DNA from: Costus lasius
Taxonomy: Eukaryota > Streptophyta > Magnoliopsida > Zingiberales > Costaceae
DNA length: 64,000 nucleotides
Direction: 5' to 3'
Assembly: GCA_027563935.2 (NCBI GenBank)
Contig: CM050450.1
Location: forward strand, 5,129,957-5,193,956
Positions 1 through 10,500 of the stretch are shown piece after piece. A model generated the notes under the pieces. It was not told where the DNA came from. It was given only the letters and a program-made list of their open reading frames with translations, and did no database searches. Within the stretch, counting starts at the first letter, position 1; the number at the start of each line of letters is the position of its first letter. The position numbers were made by a program, and so were the translations under genes.

Positions 1-15
1 AACAACAACAAGATC

Positions 16-1966
16 ATGTTGAATTTGAGCCTACTAACACTACGCAGGGAGAGGAGGGATGCAGTGCAAAGTGCAAACCCTCACGAGTCTACTGTGTCGG
101 GCTCAAGAAAACGCACGAGCGACGTTTGGAAGAGCTTCGATCTGGTGATGATTAACGACGAAGAAAGAGCCAGCTGCAAAAAGTGCAAAAAAGTCTTGAC
201 TTGCAAATCATCGGGTGGAACTGGTCATTTGACTCGCCACATCAGAAGCCATCAAACTCAAATCGATCGTGCACAGGCTATTCTAAATCTTTCCTCTAGT
301 TCTTTTGAAGTTTTTAATTATTCTACTGAAGTTCTTAGAAAAGAATTAGCTAAATTTATTGTTTGGGATGAACAACCATTTTCTTTAGCAGAAAATTATA
401 AATTTGAAAAATTTATACATAAATCACTACAACCTAAATATAAAAAAGTAAGTAGACAAACCATGCGTAGGGATGCTATGAAAAGTTTTTCTGAATATAA
501 AACTAATCTTTTACAAGCTTTAATTACATTAACTTCTTGTATTTCTTTAACATCTGATATTTGGACCAGTAATCATTCTGATCAGTCATACATATGTATT
601 ACGGCACATTGGATAGATAGTGAATTTTTTATACAAAAAAGAATTATTGCATTTAAAATTTTTGAATATCCTCATAGCAAATGCTATAGTTAGACAATTT
701 CATAGCATTTTACATTCATATAATATAATTAATAAAATTTTTTCAATTAGTTTTGATAATGCAAGTAATAATGATAGTGCAATTGATAAATTAAAAAGAT
801 TGTTAAATCCAATATTTAATGGTGCTTTCTTTCATATACGATGTGCATGCCATATTCTAAACTTATGTGTTCAAGATGGAATAAGAGAAGTAGATGAACA
901 TGTAACTAAATTAAGAAATGCTGTTAGATTTGTTACTTCTTCTACTTCTAGAAATCAAGATTTTAGACAAATATGTAAATCTTATGGTTTATCATATAAA
1001 AAATTTAAACTTGATATTAAAACACGATGGAATTCTACTTATGATATGCTAACAACATGTTTTCCATTTAAGGATCCTCTTACATTATTTTATAATGAAA
1101 GAATGCCTGATGGAAATATTGAAGAAAATGATTGGGATAAATCAAAGTTATTACGTAATATTTTAGAAATTTTTTATAATGCTAGCACTCATTTATCTGG
1201 TGTTTATTATCCTACATCATGTTTAATTTTAGAACATTTAGTTTTAATTAATGAAATTTTTTCTTAATATAGACATGATGAAAATGTTTTTCAAGTAATT
1301 TTTAAAATGGAAACAAAATTTAAAAAATATTGGAAAAATATATCTCATTTATATTGTTTAGCTTCAATTATGGATCCTAGATTAAAATTAGAAGGTGTTC
1401 ATATTTTATTAGATGAATATTATAAAAATATGGAACTTGAAAGAGTAGATGAGAAAAAAAATGAAGTTTCTACCTTATTAGATGAAATGTATAATATTTA
1501 TAATTTAAAATTTTGAAATACAATGAATCCAACATCCTCTCAAACTAATGTATCTACTTGTAGTAAAAATATTACAGGAAGAATACGCACAATTTTAAAT
1601 AGAAAAGGAACATCAACAAGTCGATATAGTAATTTTAATGAATTAATATTTTTTTTAGAAAATAATCATACATCTTTACTCACAGAAGAACAAATAGATA
1701 ATTTTGATATTTTATCATGGTGGAGATTACAAGGAAAATCATATCCTGTGGTTTCTGCCATGGCACGTGATCTACTAACTCCTCCGGTGTCTACTGTAGC
1801 ATCGGAGTCTTGTTTTAGTGTAGGCGGCAGGGTGCTGGACGAGAAGCGAAGCCGAATGAATGAAGAAAGCGTGGAAATGTGTATTTGTCTTAAAGATTGG
1901 CTAGATGCTGAAGATCGTCTTCAAGATAAAGGTGGTCATTCAACTTCATCGGATGATGATGAATAA
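16..1966 (+). pseudogene. hAT transposase, broken by one frameshift and two stops
   Basis: Reads as an Ac/RICESLEEPER-type transposase in pieces. Segment 16-693 has the BED zinc finger (CKKC ... HLTRHIRSH, about residues 52-80). A deletion near 675-690, just after the motif EYPHS, shifts the frame. Segments 620-1267, 1307-1516 and 1523-1966 share one frame, separated by TAA at 1265-1267 and TGA at 1514-1516. They carry the DNASNN and RCACHILNL catalytic-region motifs, the TRWNSTYDML motif and, at 1715-1950, the hAT C-terminal dimerisation domain (WWRLQG ... ASESCFSVGGR). The C-terminal domain is best preserved. Coding potential as a single protein is lost; it may be larger upstream of the window. 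Confidence 0.88.
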
Positions 1967-2280
1967 AGTCTTGGAAGTGCAAGCGGAAGCAACAATGGAT
2001 AAACGTTGTAATAAATAATTATAAAAAAAGTTGTAAAAGAGTTGTAGAAAGAGTTGTAAAAAGAGAACTACGTAGACCTGATTCCTCCTTTGAGTGGGGT
2101 ACGTAGGCAGCCTGTAATGGGTCCGGTCTAAAATATATAAAATTTTAACATTTTTTTAAAAATTTGTCCAATATACATTCTCAATTTCTCAATTTTTTTT
2201 ATTTTTTCATATTTTATATTTTTATATATTTTAATTAAGTAATAATTTACTTATTAAATTAATTTATTTTTTTTAAATTT

Positions 2281-2600
2281 GGCACACGGGCCAAAGTCGG
2301 CCCGTGGGCCACAGTCGGGGGCCACAATCGGGCCGGGCCAAACACGGCCCGCGTCCCTCATTGGGCTGTATTCGGCCCGCGTGCCGACGTAAGCCCGCGG
2401 GCCGTGCCTGGCCCGCAGGCCGGATCTGTGCTCACCCTCCGACGGAACCGTGCCTGGGATGGCACGCATAATCGGGCCGCGGGCCGTGCCGGGCCCAGCG
2501 GTTCCCCTGCTGTGCCGTGCCAGGCACGGCACGATATGAAACGGGCCGTGCCTGGCACGGCCTGTTTGGAACCGGGCCGAGGCGGGCCCGAGCACGGCCC
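2281..2600. repeat. GC-rich palindromic subterminal array of the hAT element
   Basis: About 320 bases dense in CGGGCC, GGGCCGTGCC and GGCACGGCC in both orientations, in abrupt contrast to the AT-rich sequence just left of it. Short clustered inverted motifs beside a terminal inverted repeat are typical transposase-binding regions of hAT elements. Several ORFs cross it on both strands but they are by-products of base composition. The binding role is inferred from family knowledge. Confidence 0.6.
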
Positions 2601-2621
2601 ATGGCCACCTCTAGGTATGGG

Positions 2622-4545
2622 AGAGACCTCGCGGACCATGAGGGCATAGACCACGTTGGTCTCCTGGGCTTCATGGACAAGGGAAGCGGGGCGAACCATG
2701 GCGACTGCCTTAGGCGCAGGCGGGGCTGGGGGTAAGGGTGTGATGACACCCTTAGACGTGGAAGCCCGCAACTCCTTAGGCGGAGCCAGAGTCAAGCAAA
2801 TCTTACGTCCCCCGTGGTGGAAGACGTAGGTGTTCGAGCGAGTGTAGTGGATCATATCACGGTCGTAGAGCCAAGGGCAACCTAAGAGGACGTGGGCGAC
2901 GTCCATGGAGGCGACGTCGCACCACACCTTCTCCGAGTAATCACCGAAATAGATGGGGACCTGGCATCGGTGGGTGATAGGAAGGCTGGATGTGTCCACC
3001 CATGCGATCGAGTAAGGTCAGGGGTGCGGCTCAAGGATGAGACCGAAACGGGTGACCGCTGTTCGTGAGACAACGTTAAGGCTGCTACCTCCGTCAAGCA
3101 CAATCTTGCACGAGTGTCCGTTACACTTAATATAAGTGTAGAAGATGCTCGTGCACTTCCAGTCTTCGGACGGAGGGGGGGTATGGACAAGAGTGCAGCG
3201 GACAACGCCCAAGGTGGGTTGAGGGCTTGACTCCTCATAGGAGTAACACTGAGGGCCGACTTCTTGGACCACAGGTGGGCCGCAAGGAATAGGGGGTCGA
3301 GAGTCGCGTCGTTCAGGTGCGATGTGCAACGAACGGTGGGGGTAGTCCCGGTGGAAGTGTCCAGTTTGGTTACAGCGGCGGCAAGGTCCCGGGGGAACGG
3401 CGACAAGGGGCACCTTACCCCTGTCCTCCCAAGTCAAGCGAGGAAGGGGTGTCTCGCGGGGTGCATCCCGGGGGGGACGACGAGGACCAACAGGGCTAGG
3501 ACGTTGCGGTGCCTCGAGATGAGGGAGAGGGACAGGCGCTAGAAGCGCGTAAGTAGTCCGACGAGCGGGGAGGGCCTCAGTACGATGGGTGCGCGATTTG
3601 AGGTCCTGCTCGACCTCGCGAGCATGGTGGAGGACAAGGAGGATCGTGTCAAGGTCGTAGGAGGGTAACGCGCGCCGAATCTCCTCGCGGAGACCGTTGC
3701 GGAACCGAGACAGGGTAAAGGCGGGATCCTCCTTAAGGTTGCAGCGGATACCAAGCTCGTCAAAACGAGTGTGGTATGCATCCACGGTGTCGGACCCTTG
3801 GGAAATGATGGAGTACGAATCGAGGAGGCGCTATCTATAGGTGGGGGGCACATACTCTTCCTTAAGTCGGTAGCACATGTCCTCCCACCTCGTAATGGGG
3901 GGAAGATGTTGGTCTACTAATTGGCGCTCGACATTCGTCCAATACAACCGAGCAGGGCCGGTTAGCAAGAGACGGACGTAACTGACTTTAAGGTGTTCGG
4001 ACATGGCGCTCCATTCGAAATAGTTATCAACAGCAGCAGCCCAATCTAGGAAGACATGAGGTTCGAGACTACTGTTGAAAATCGGGGGGGTCAACGCACG
4101 TGAGCTGTCGGACCTCGTCGTCCTCACGACTACGCGGAACAAGGCGACGTGGGTGAGGAGCGTCCTCAGCCCATGCGGACTCATCAACGAAGGGGTCAAA
4201 GCGTGGTGTCTCATTGGCGCGCATACGCAGCGGGGCCAACGGAGGTGGGATACTAGCAGGAGGCTGGCCCTCAGCGGGCTTAGCTCAGATTTACATGACT
4301 TGGTCTGTCAGGTGATGGACCGACGTCATGAGGCACTGAAACATGGCTTCCGTCGCTTCTAAACGTATGGACAGCGACTCAACCGACTCTACCCTAGGTG
4401 GAGTACGCTCTTCGGTCGTAACGGGCACTTGGATAGGAGGTTGTTGATATGGGGTTCCTGATCTAGTAGTCATGATGCAGGAAATGCGAATGGATGTTGA
4501 AATAAAGCCGAAGAAACCGAATGGAATGCAGCGAGAGACTGGCAA
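2622..4545 (-). pseudogene. Ty3/gypsy gag-protease remnant
   Basis: Coding order on the minus strand: gag N-terminus 4545-4291; then, in another frame, gag core 4214-3831 (motifs YFEWSAMSEHLKVSYVRLLL and WEDMCYRLKEEYVP). A stop at 3830-3828 follows, then 3785-3018 with the LSRFRNGLR gag motif, a zinc knuckle CRRCNQTGHFHRDY whose last ligand is Tyr instead of Cys, and the protease active site LDGGSSLNVVS. A TGA near 3018 follows, then 2999-2622 with VPIYFGDYSEKVWCDV and LLGCPWL, the conserved end of the protease region. Family assignment rests on these motifs; the lesions show a dead copy. Confidence 0.8.
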
Positions 4546-4569
4546 AGCTAGACAAAAGTTAGCTTCATA

Positions 4570-4585
4570 CCTGGCTTTGATACTA
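4570..4585 (-). other. Primer-binding site (initiator Met tRNA type)
   Basis: On the minus strand the bases TAGTATCAAAGCCAGG begin 5 bases after the LTR end. They differ at two places from TGGTATCAGAGCCAGG, the usual tRNA-iMet primer site of plant LTR retrotransposons. This fixes both the strand of the element and the LTR boundary at 4591. Confidence 0.75.
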
Positions 4586-4980
4586 AAATTTGACGCAGCG
4601 GATGTATAGGTAGGTTTCCTTAGAGCAATACTCTACGGTGGGGTAACTATGATGCGGAAATCCGGGAGAGGGTCTTGAGACGAGGGAAGAGAAAATGCGT
4701 TCGATCGATGAAAACCCGCGGAGAAAACCGATGGAAACAGTGCAAGATGTATCTTGAGCAACACTCGGAGCGATAAAAAACCACGGATCGGAACTATAAT
4801 GAAAAGTACTCACCTCGATCGCGAAAAACAATGTCTTTTGCAAGCACACGTGTACACCCTTCACGATGCTATGGCAACTACCCAAGCTTACTCGTCCAAG
4901 ACGCAAACACAGCAAGATGAAAACGCAAAGGACCTGGCGCCCAAGCGGGATTCGCCAGATGTTTTGATTGAAAGCTGAAA

Positions 4981-5121
4981 GAAACGTACAAAGAGGAGTC
5001 GAGAGAACTCTAGGCGAGCTCCTCGGAGAAACGTACAAAGAGGAATTGAGGGAACTCTAGGCGAGATCCTCGGAGAAACGTACAAAGAGGAGTCGAGGGA
5101 ACTCTAGGCGAGATCCTCGGA
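4981..5121. repeat. Three 47-bp tandem repeats inside the LTR (R/U5)
   Basis: Units start at 4981, 5028 and 5075, each beginning GAAACGTACAAAGAGG and ending near CCTCGGA, with few differences. They lie downstream of the LTR TATA box in the element's sense, so they would be in the 5' leader of its RNA. Confidence 0.9.
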
Positions 5122-5193
5122 GTTTTGCTGGACCTGCAAGGGGAAGGCGCAAACTACAACAAGTACTAACTAAAACACATAACCCTCCACCCT

Positions 5194-5201
5194 CTTTTAT
5201 A
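5194..5201 (-). promoter_or_regulatory. TATA box of the gypsy LTR
   Basis: TATAAAAG on the minus strand, placed between the upstream 24-bp repeat array and the downstream leader, as expected for an LTR promoter. Assignment is from motif and position only. Confidence 0.5.
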
Positions 5202-5210
5202 GATCAAGAA

Positions 5211-5354
5211 GGGACACATCCTTTGGCAGTTGAAGGGAGACATCCTTTGACAGTTGAAGGGACACACCCTTTGACAATTGGAGGGTCACACCCTTTGGTA
5301 GTTGAAGGGAGACATCCTTTGACAGTTGAAGGGACATACCCTTTGACAATTAAC
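5211..5354. repeat. Six 24-bp tandem repeats in LTR U3
   Basis: Six consecutive 24-base units of the form GGGACACACCCTTTGACAGT plus four bases, varying at a few positions. The array lies about 10 bases upstream of the LTR TATA box in the element's sense, the place where U3 enhancer repeats are found in other LTRs. Confidence 0.9.
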
Positions 5355-5951
5355 CTCATTAATGGATAGAGATTGTAGTCAACTCGAACTTGCTGACCTT
5401 TCCAAAGAGTGCTTCGGAAAGGTGCGAGGATAATCACAGCTGTAGGTGGTGGCGGCAGAAGAACTCGTCACACCCACAAAACGGGCCGGGGGGCGCGAAG
5501 ACCGTTGCGAGCGACGAGCGGGGTGGAGAATCACTGCTTGAGGCTTTTTGGGGCTGAACACGGCTGGACCGTGCTCGTCGTCACGGCTGTGTTCAGTATC
5601 TGGTTTCTGCACCGAGTCGGACACGGGCTGGGGCACGGCCGTGAGTCTTGCCGTTCTTTCTTCCGCGTCTTCGCCCGACCGTGTCACGGGCGTGCCGTTG
5701 ATCACAGCCCGGTCGTGATTGGGTTGACCAGATGCTGCGGAGCCTGTCACGGCTGAAGGAACGGGCGTGCCGGTGTCGGGGGCGACGGTCACGGCCGTGT
5801 TTGCAGACACGGCCTGGCCGTGTCGGGCGCTACAGTGTTCCGTTTGATGCTGAATTTTTGGGGACTCCTCCTGAGGTCCTGGGGAGTCTTCCCAGGCAGC
5901 TTTCTGAGGGGTTGGGCCCTCCTCAGTGGCGTCTACGACTCCGTCACTATC

Positions 5952-6965
5952 TTATTTCAATTAACTTAGTAGCACAATCACCTTCCTACTATGTAAAATG
6001 ATTAAATGATGTCATCTTTCACATAGTTGTATGCAAGTTTAGATTTATAGTTCGAATAGAATAATTATTCTTGAACTACTAGGTTCAAAATAAAAGTTAT
6101 AGCTAAAACATCATTACTATATATTAAATAATGTTGCACAATAAGTTTGATTAGCTCGATACTCTAGTAAAAAAAAAACATTTAAAAATATAGTTGGAGC
6201 ATGTGATGTAACAATCACATTGTGCAAAGATCAATGAAAAGTGGTGCTATTTATTGATAAAGCATCATTCTTTCATTTTAGAAGATATTATATCTCTATC
6301 TAGAGTAAGAATTACTATTTTATTTATCCATGTTTTAAACTAACATTTAGCTCAAATATCAATTCTGGTGTTTCGGTTTCGGACTAATACGTATCGGTCT
6401 ATATAAAAAAAAAACTAGACATGAGAGCTACTCCATGCTTTCACCGCTTTGTTCGCTCATGATCGAAAGTGTATCCGCAAGAGCTGCTTTCGCCAAGCGA
6501 GCTGAGGCAAATAGGTTATCTTGTTTCTTCTCCTCCTTGTTTTTTCTACTACTCTTCATCTACTCAGGCATATCGACCGGGAATTAACTTACATTTATTT
6601 GATATAATAATGTCAAATGAATATGTTAGCTGTGAAAAAACACCATGGAGTTAGTGATTGTTAAAAAGGATAAGTCCAACCAATTGAGCTTCGTAATCAA
6701 ATTCACTAATAAAGCTGCACTTAAATGAATAACTCCTTCCAAAATTAAACGCAACCTATTCAACAAGTACATCTGTAATAACTCACAGCTTTTTGTTTGT
6801 GCATCCAAAAACTTATTGAATCAATACCACTTATCCTTTTTTTTGTATTATTTGTACTCCACAATATGAAGATTGAACCCCCAACGAGCTATGATATTGT
6901 TTTAATTGTTCGATTGGGAGTGTAGAAGCAGCGGAATACATGAACAACTTAATTAAAAACCAGAA
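5952..6965. other. Intergenic, no gene recognised
   Basis: AT-rich sequence with short ORFs only. I see no conserved coding segment, RNA gene or clear transposon end. It separates the gypsy LTR from the small acidic-protein ORF. Confidence 0.5.
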
Positions 6966-7247
6966 CTAGAAGACGACCCATTTCATGGGCTTCCCCTTAC
7001 TCTTGTTCTTCTCGCCCGCAACCTTCCTCTTCATCTCCAAATCCTCATCCTCATCTTCGCTGCTGCCGCCGTCGCCAACATTCTCGTCGTCGCTCTTTGA
7101 CGGATCAAGACGTGCCGCGTCCATCGCCCACTGCAACAATTTGTCCACCTCTTTCTTCGAAACCCCTTCGTCGACATCGCTGCCATCATCATCATCCTCT
7201 TCCTCATCGTCATCTACTTCTACGTGGGAAGTTTTTCCACCCGGCAT
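6966..7247 (-). CDS. Small acidic, lysine-tailed hypothetical protein
   Basis: A 93-aa ORF starting at the Met at 7247 (an upstream in-frame Met at 7301 would add 18 residues). I do not recognise the family. Visible features: two acidic runs (residues 11-23, Asp/Glu; and about 59-69), a central predicted helix KKEVDKLLQWAMDAARL, and a basic C-terminus with MKRK and KNKSKGK ending MKWVVF. This layout resembles small nuclear acidic chaperone-like proteins, but no function can be assigned. It lies head-to-head with the At1g01500-like gene, about 295 bases from ATG to ATG. It could also be one exon of a longer gene. Confidence 0.45.
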   Translation of the reverse strand: MPGGKTSHVEVDDDEEEDDDDGSDVDEGVSKKEVDKLLQWAMDAARLDPSKSDDENVGDGGSSEDEDEDLEMKRKVAGEKNKSKGKPMKWVVF

Positions 7248-7541
7248 CGCCAGATCGGACCCCTCCGGTCGAGATATTTCATAGTGATTCCACTGTTGCA
7301 TACATTATAATTATTTTATGCGACCTTGCGGGAACGAGCGCCGAAGTCATAAACAAAAATGATACATTCCTCTCCATTAATTTAATTTGTGCTCACTGCT
7401 CTCGTCATCCGCTCTAGCTCTTCCTTTGAGCTTCGTCTTCTCCGTCATCAAGCACCGCCTTCAATCCCAAGAACCGAAATCCAATTTCGATGGTCGACGA
7501 ACACTCCGATCCATAATTTTGGCCTCCAATCTGACCCGGTG
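7248..7541. promoter_or_regulatory. Possible bidirectional promoter
   Basis: The only sequence between the start codons of the divergent acidic-protein ORF (minus) and the At1g01500-like gene (plus). It must contain both 5' UTRs and core promoters if both are genes. No unambiguous TATA box is seen. Confidence 0.35.
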
Positions 7542-10500
7542 ATGACGGTACGACTGCCTCCGGTGGTGTCCGAGCACCGGAACGGCCTCCCGGCGCTCCC
7601 GGACTCTGCAAGCCCCATGCCCTCGCCCCGCCGGAGCTCCGCTTCTTCTCCGCCTCCACTTTCCGCCTCGCCGTGGCTCGAGATACGCCTTTTCTACGTC
7701 CGCGTCTCCACCCTCGCGCCCGACTCCGCTCCGCGCTTCCTCACTCTCTTCCATCTCCGCCGCGAGCTGGGCGCCACCCTCGAGATCAACGGCGTGCGCG
7801 TACCCGCGTCCGAGTCCGCCGCCATCCCCCTCGGCCAAGACCGCGTCGATCGCGACGCCGCGGAGGTTACCTACGTCAGCACCAACAGCGTTCGGATCAT
7901 CGGAGCCGTCGATTTCGAGGTCTGCGATGATCGGGGCAACCTCATGCTCTGCGGCTCGCTGGAGAGGATGGAGGCGCTGTGGAGCGACGGGTCGATTGGA
8001 CTCGACCACCATCAGTTGCCGTCATCCGTGAAAGATAACAGGACTGGGTGGAGTATGGACTGTTATTTGGCCGCATCAATCGCGTCTTACGATTTCATGC
8101 AACTGCCCAAGTGTGGGTTCTCTTCATCTCCTTCAATCGAGGTCTATGTGGCGGGGTGCTTTGCCGGAGTCCCTTTGATCCTCACCCAGACTGTTCAGCT
8201 CAGTCCCAGGCGGAGGGCTGGTTGGCAAGCAGCACTGGACTCGATTCTGGAGGACGAAGAAACCACAGTTGGGGAACAAGTGAAGAACGACGGCCTGGTT
8301 CGACGCAGGGTTTCATCAACACCAACAGTACGCACAAATTTGAGCTTTCTTTAGCTTGCTATTGGTTTGCAGATATTCTTTTGGTACATAGATTTAGAAA
8401 GTACAATAACTTTGGAATTCAATGTTTTTTAAAACTCATTCCAGATTTCTTCGATACTTACTAAGTTGGATCTGTTTTCATATCATGCTGGGTAGCAATA
8501 TCATGGTTATCCTTTGTCAAATTATCATGTTTTCGGGAACTATGCAACTCAGTCAATTTGAAATCCATTTTTCATTATCAGTTTATAAATGCGATAATAT
8601 GTTCTTCCCTTTCTTTTGAGTAAATTTGATATGTAGACATTTTCAATTACAGCTAGAGTGATATTTAAAATTTTACTAGTTACCATAACCAAATTAGAAT
8701 ATAAGTTAATATTGGGGATATTACATACGTGATATACTTATTTAGATTTCCTTTTATTTACATTCATTAGCAATTTGGCATTTTGCTATATCAGTTGTAT
8801 GAGTTAGGTTGGCAATCTCTCTCGGAACTTTTGTTTATTTGAGTAAGGAGAACAATCCCGTTTTTTGCTTCCTTAGTGGCACGATTTTGGTTGATCCAAA
8901 ATACATCGGAATGTGCTGTCAAGCTTGGATGTGGTAGTGCAAGCATCGCATAGAGACGTTATAAAGATAAATGTGTATGCGGAAAAAGAGAAACATAAAT
9001 GATAAATTTTCCTTCATGTGCTTTTTTGGAGATTGATATGCTATATGAATAGATGTTATGGACAGGATTTTGATAATATTGTTTGGTCGCAAAATATTTC
9101 ATGACAAAATATATGAAACATTGACAAGGAGTAATCACTATTATATGATATGATGTTGATGCACATAGTGGAGTCATGTTAATCTTTCTCGTAAAACTAA
9201 CATTGATTCTCCTTCTCGTTATATGTGCTACTACTTCTTTTCCCTAACACCATGGTGTTGGGATTTTTATGCTCAACTTGATAAATCCCTAATCTCACTT
9301 GTGTAATCAAAACAATATATATGATGCAAATAATGAAATCAGAGGAATAGCAATCCAGAAAATATGAACACCAAGATTTAACATGAAAAAACCCCTAAAA
9401 ATAGGGTAAAAAACCACGGAGCCAGCCACCAAAATTCCACTATGTATCCAACAAATACAATATCTCTTCACAATAAGAATTTCATCAAACAGGATGAAAT
9501 TCAATTCAAGGGAAACATAAATCTCCTAATCACTCTCTGAATTAATTCAGACAAACGAAGAGACCAATCGAAAATATAACTGTTGGATATGTAAGGAATT
9601 ACCCCAGGAGAAACTCTGTAAAATTTCGCACCGATTAGACGATAAATGATTCCAAGATCACGCCCAGAAATTTAGCTAAAGCTTTTCTCCAATATTCTCT
9701 CTCCTAGCCACCGCTCACGTTTTGCTCTCGTCGAAATTTGGACAAAACCCAAATTTCACTTCCACAATTGCTAGCCACTCACGTTCACGTGAGTATTAGA
9801 TTTTAATTAAGGACCTTTTACAAAAAGGTCCAAACCCTTATTCTATTTGCACGAGTCCCTGCATGATGCAGGACCCATATATAACAATCTCCCCCTCCTG
9901 CATCATGCAGGGATGACCAGGCCAACCATCTTATTACAAACCTCAGTCTTCTCTTTTGTCACAACCTTCTTCACTCGATAGCACTCTGGCTTTCTTCCAT
10001 CTCTGCTCATGACAAGACCATTGTCAAATAGCCTTGAAGGTTTTCTTCCTCTAAGAGACTTTCTCAACTGAGTTTTCATCTGAAATTGCTGAGATATCTG
10101 TCTTTTATATGCATTGCTTGCATTATTTGTCTGGTGCTTATCTTGGAACTCTCCCCCGGCTGAGAAACTGGCACACTTTGTACTTTAGGAGAAATGACAT
10201 TCTTTAATAGAATCTTCACACCCTTTTGACTCAAGGGTCTAATCCTCCTATGACATAACTCTGAAGTAGATGCTGAAGCAGTACTAATTTTCCTCTGAAA
10301 ACCTCAACATCAGTGTGATAAAGAGCATGTTGCTTGCTTCCTCTAGCACATATAAGTGATCCTTTTGTTAGCTTCCACTTTTCATTACCAAATGTGCTCA
10401 CTAAGCCCTCATCATCAAGAACACCGAGTGAAATCAAGCTGAATCTCAAGTCAGGAATATACCTTACATATCTGAGAATCATCTTATGTCCAAGGTTAGT

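Larger units (their letters stand above)
1..2613 (+). mobile_element. hAT (Ac-like) DNA transposon, left end outside window
   Basis: A decayed autonomous hAT element. It carries a transposase with BED zinc finger and hAT dimerisation region (16-1966), an AT-rich 3' untranslated stretch (1967-2270), then a GC-rich subterminal block (2281-2600) full of CGGGCC and GGCACGG motifs. The right end reads ...GGCCACCTCTA at 2613; its complement begins TAGAGGTGGCC, the usual style of plant hAT termini. The next 8 bases (2614-2621, GGTATGGG) would be one target-site duplication copy; the other lies left of the window. The flank at 2614 continues directly into a minus-strand gypsy protease-RT linker, so the element inserted into that retrotransposon. 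Confidence 0.8.
2614..5946 (-). mobile_element. Ty3/gypsy LTR retrotransposon, 5' part (LTR, PBS, gag, protease)
   Basis: Minus-strand retrotransposon. From its 5' end (right): LTR 4591-5946, a primer-binding site like initiator-Met tRNA (4570-4585), gag from about 4545, a CCHC knuckle, and an aspartic protease ending in the protease-RT linker at 2614, where a hAT element interrupts it. Reverse transcriptase, integrase and the second LTR are not in the window; they should lie left of the hAT. Gag-protease carries a frameshift and stops, so it is inactive. The 5 bases outside the LTR (5947-5951, CTATC) are a candidate TSD that cannot be tested here. Confidence 0.78.
4591..5946 (-). repeat. Gypsy 5' LTR (1356 bp)
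   Basis: Bounded by short inverted ends: on the minus strand it starts TGACGGAG at 5946 and ends GCTGCGTCA at 4591, immediately before the primer-binding site. It contains a GC-rich outer part (about 5440-5830), a six-unit 24-bp tandem repeat (5211-5354), a TATA box (5201-5194, TATAAAAG) and a three-unit 47-bp tandem repeat (4981-5121). The right boundary is inferred from the TGACG/CGTCA symmetry, because the partner LTR is not in the window. Confidence 0.62.

Noticed and set aside
2254..2749. Several overlapping ORFs on both strands
   Set aside because: They arise from the GC-rich CGGGCC array of the hAT end and share no protein-like features beyond composition.
3264..3542. Plus-strand ORFs in the gypsy gag
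   Set aside because: Antisense shadows of the minus-strand gag-protease reading frame.
5211..5354. CRISPR-like array of evenly spaced repeats
   Set aside because: The 24-bp units are contiguous with no spacers, and the context is a plant LTR; it is a tandem repeat.
5379..5810. 143-aa minus-strand ORF and overlapping plus-strand ORFs in the LTR
   Set aside because: Low-complexity and contained in the GC-rich outer LTR; no known domain.
7461..8012. 183-aa minus-strand ORF
   Set aside because: Antisense to exon 1 of the At1g01500-like gene; Arg/Gly-rich composition is typical of GC-rich shadows.
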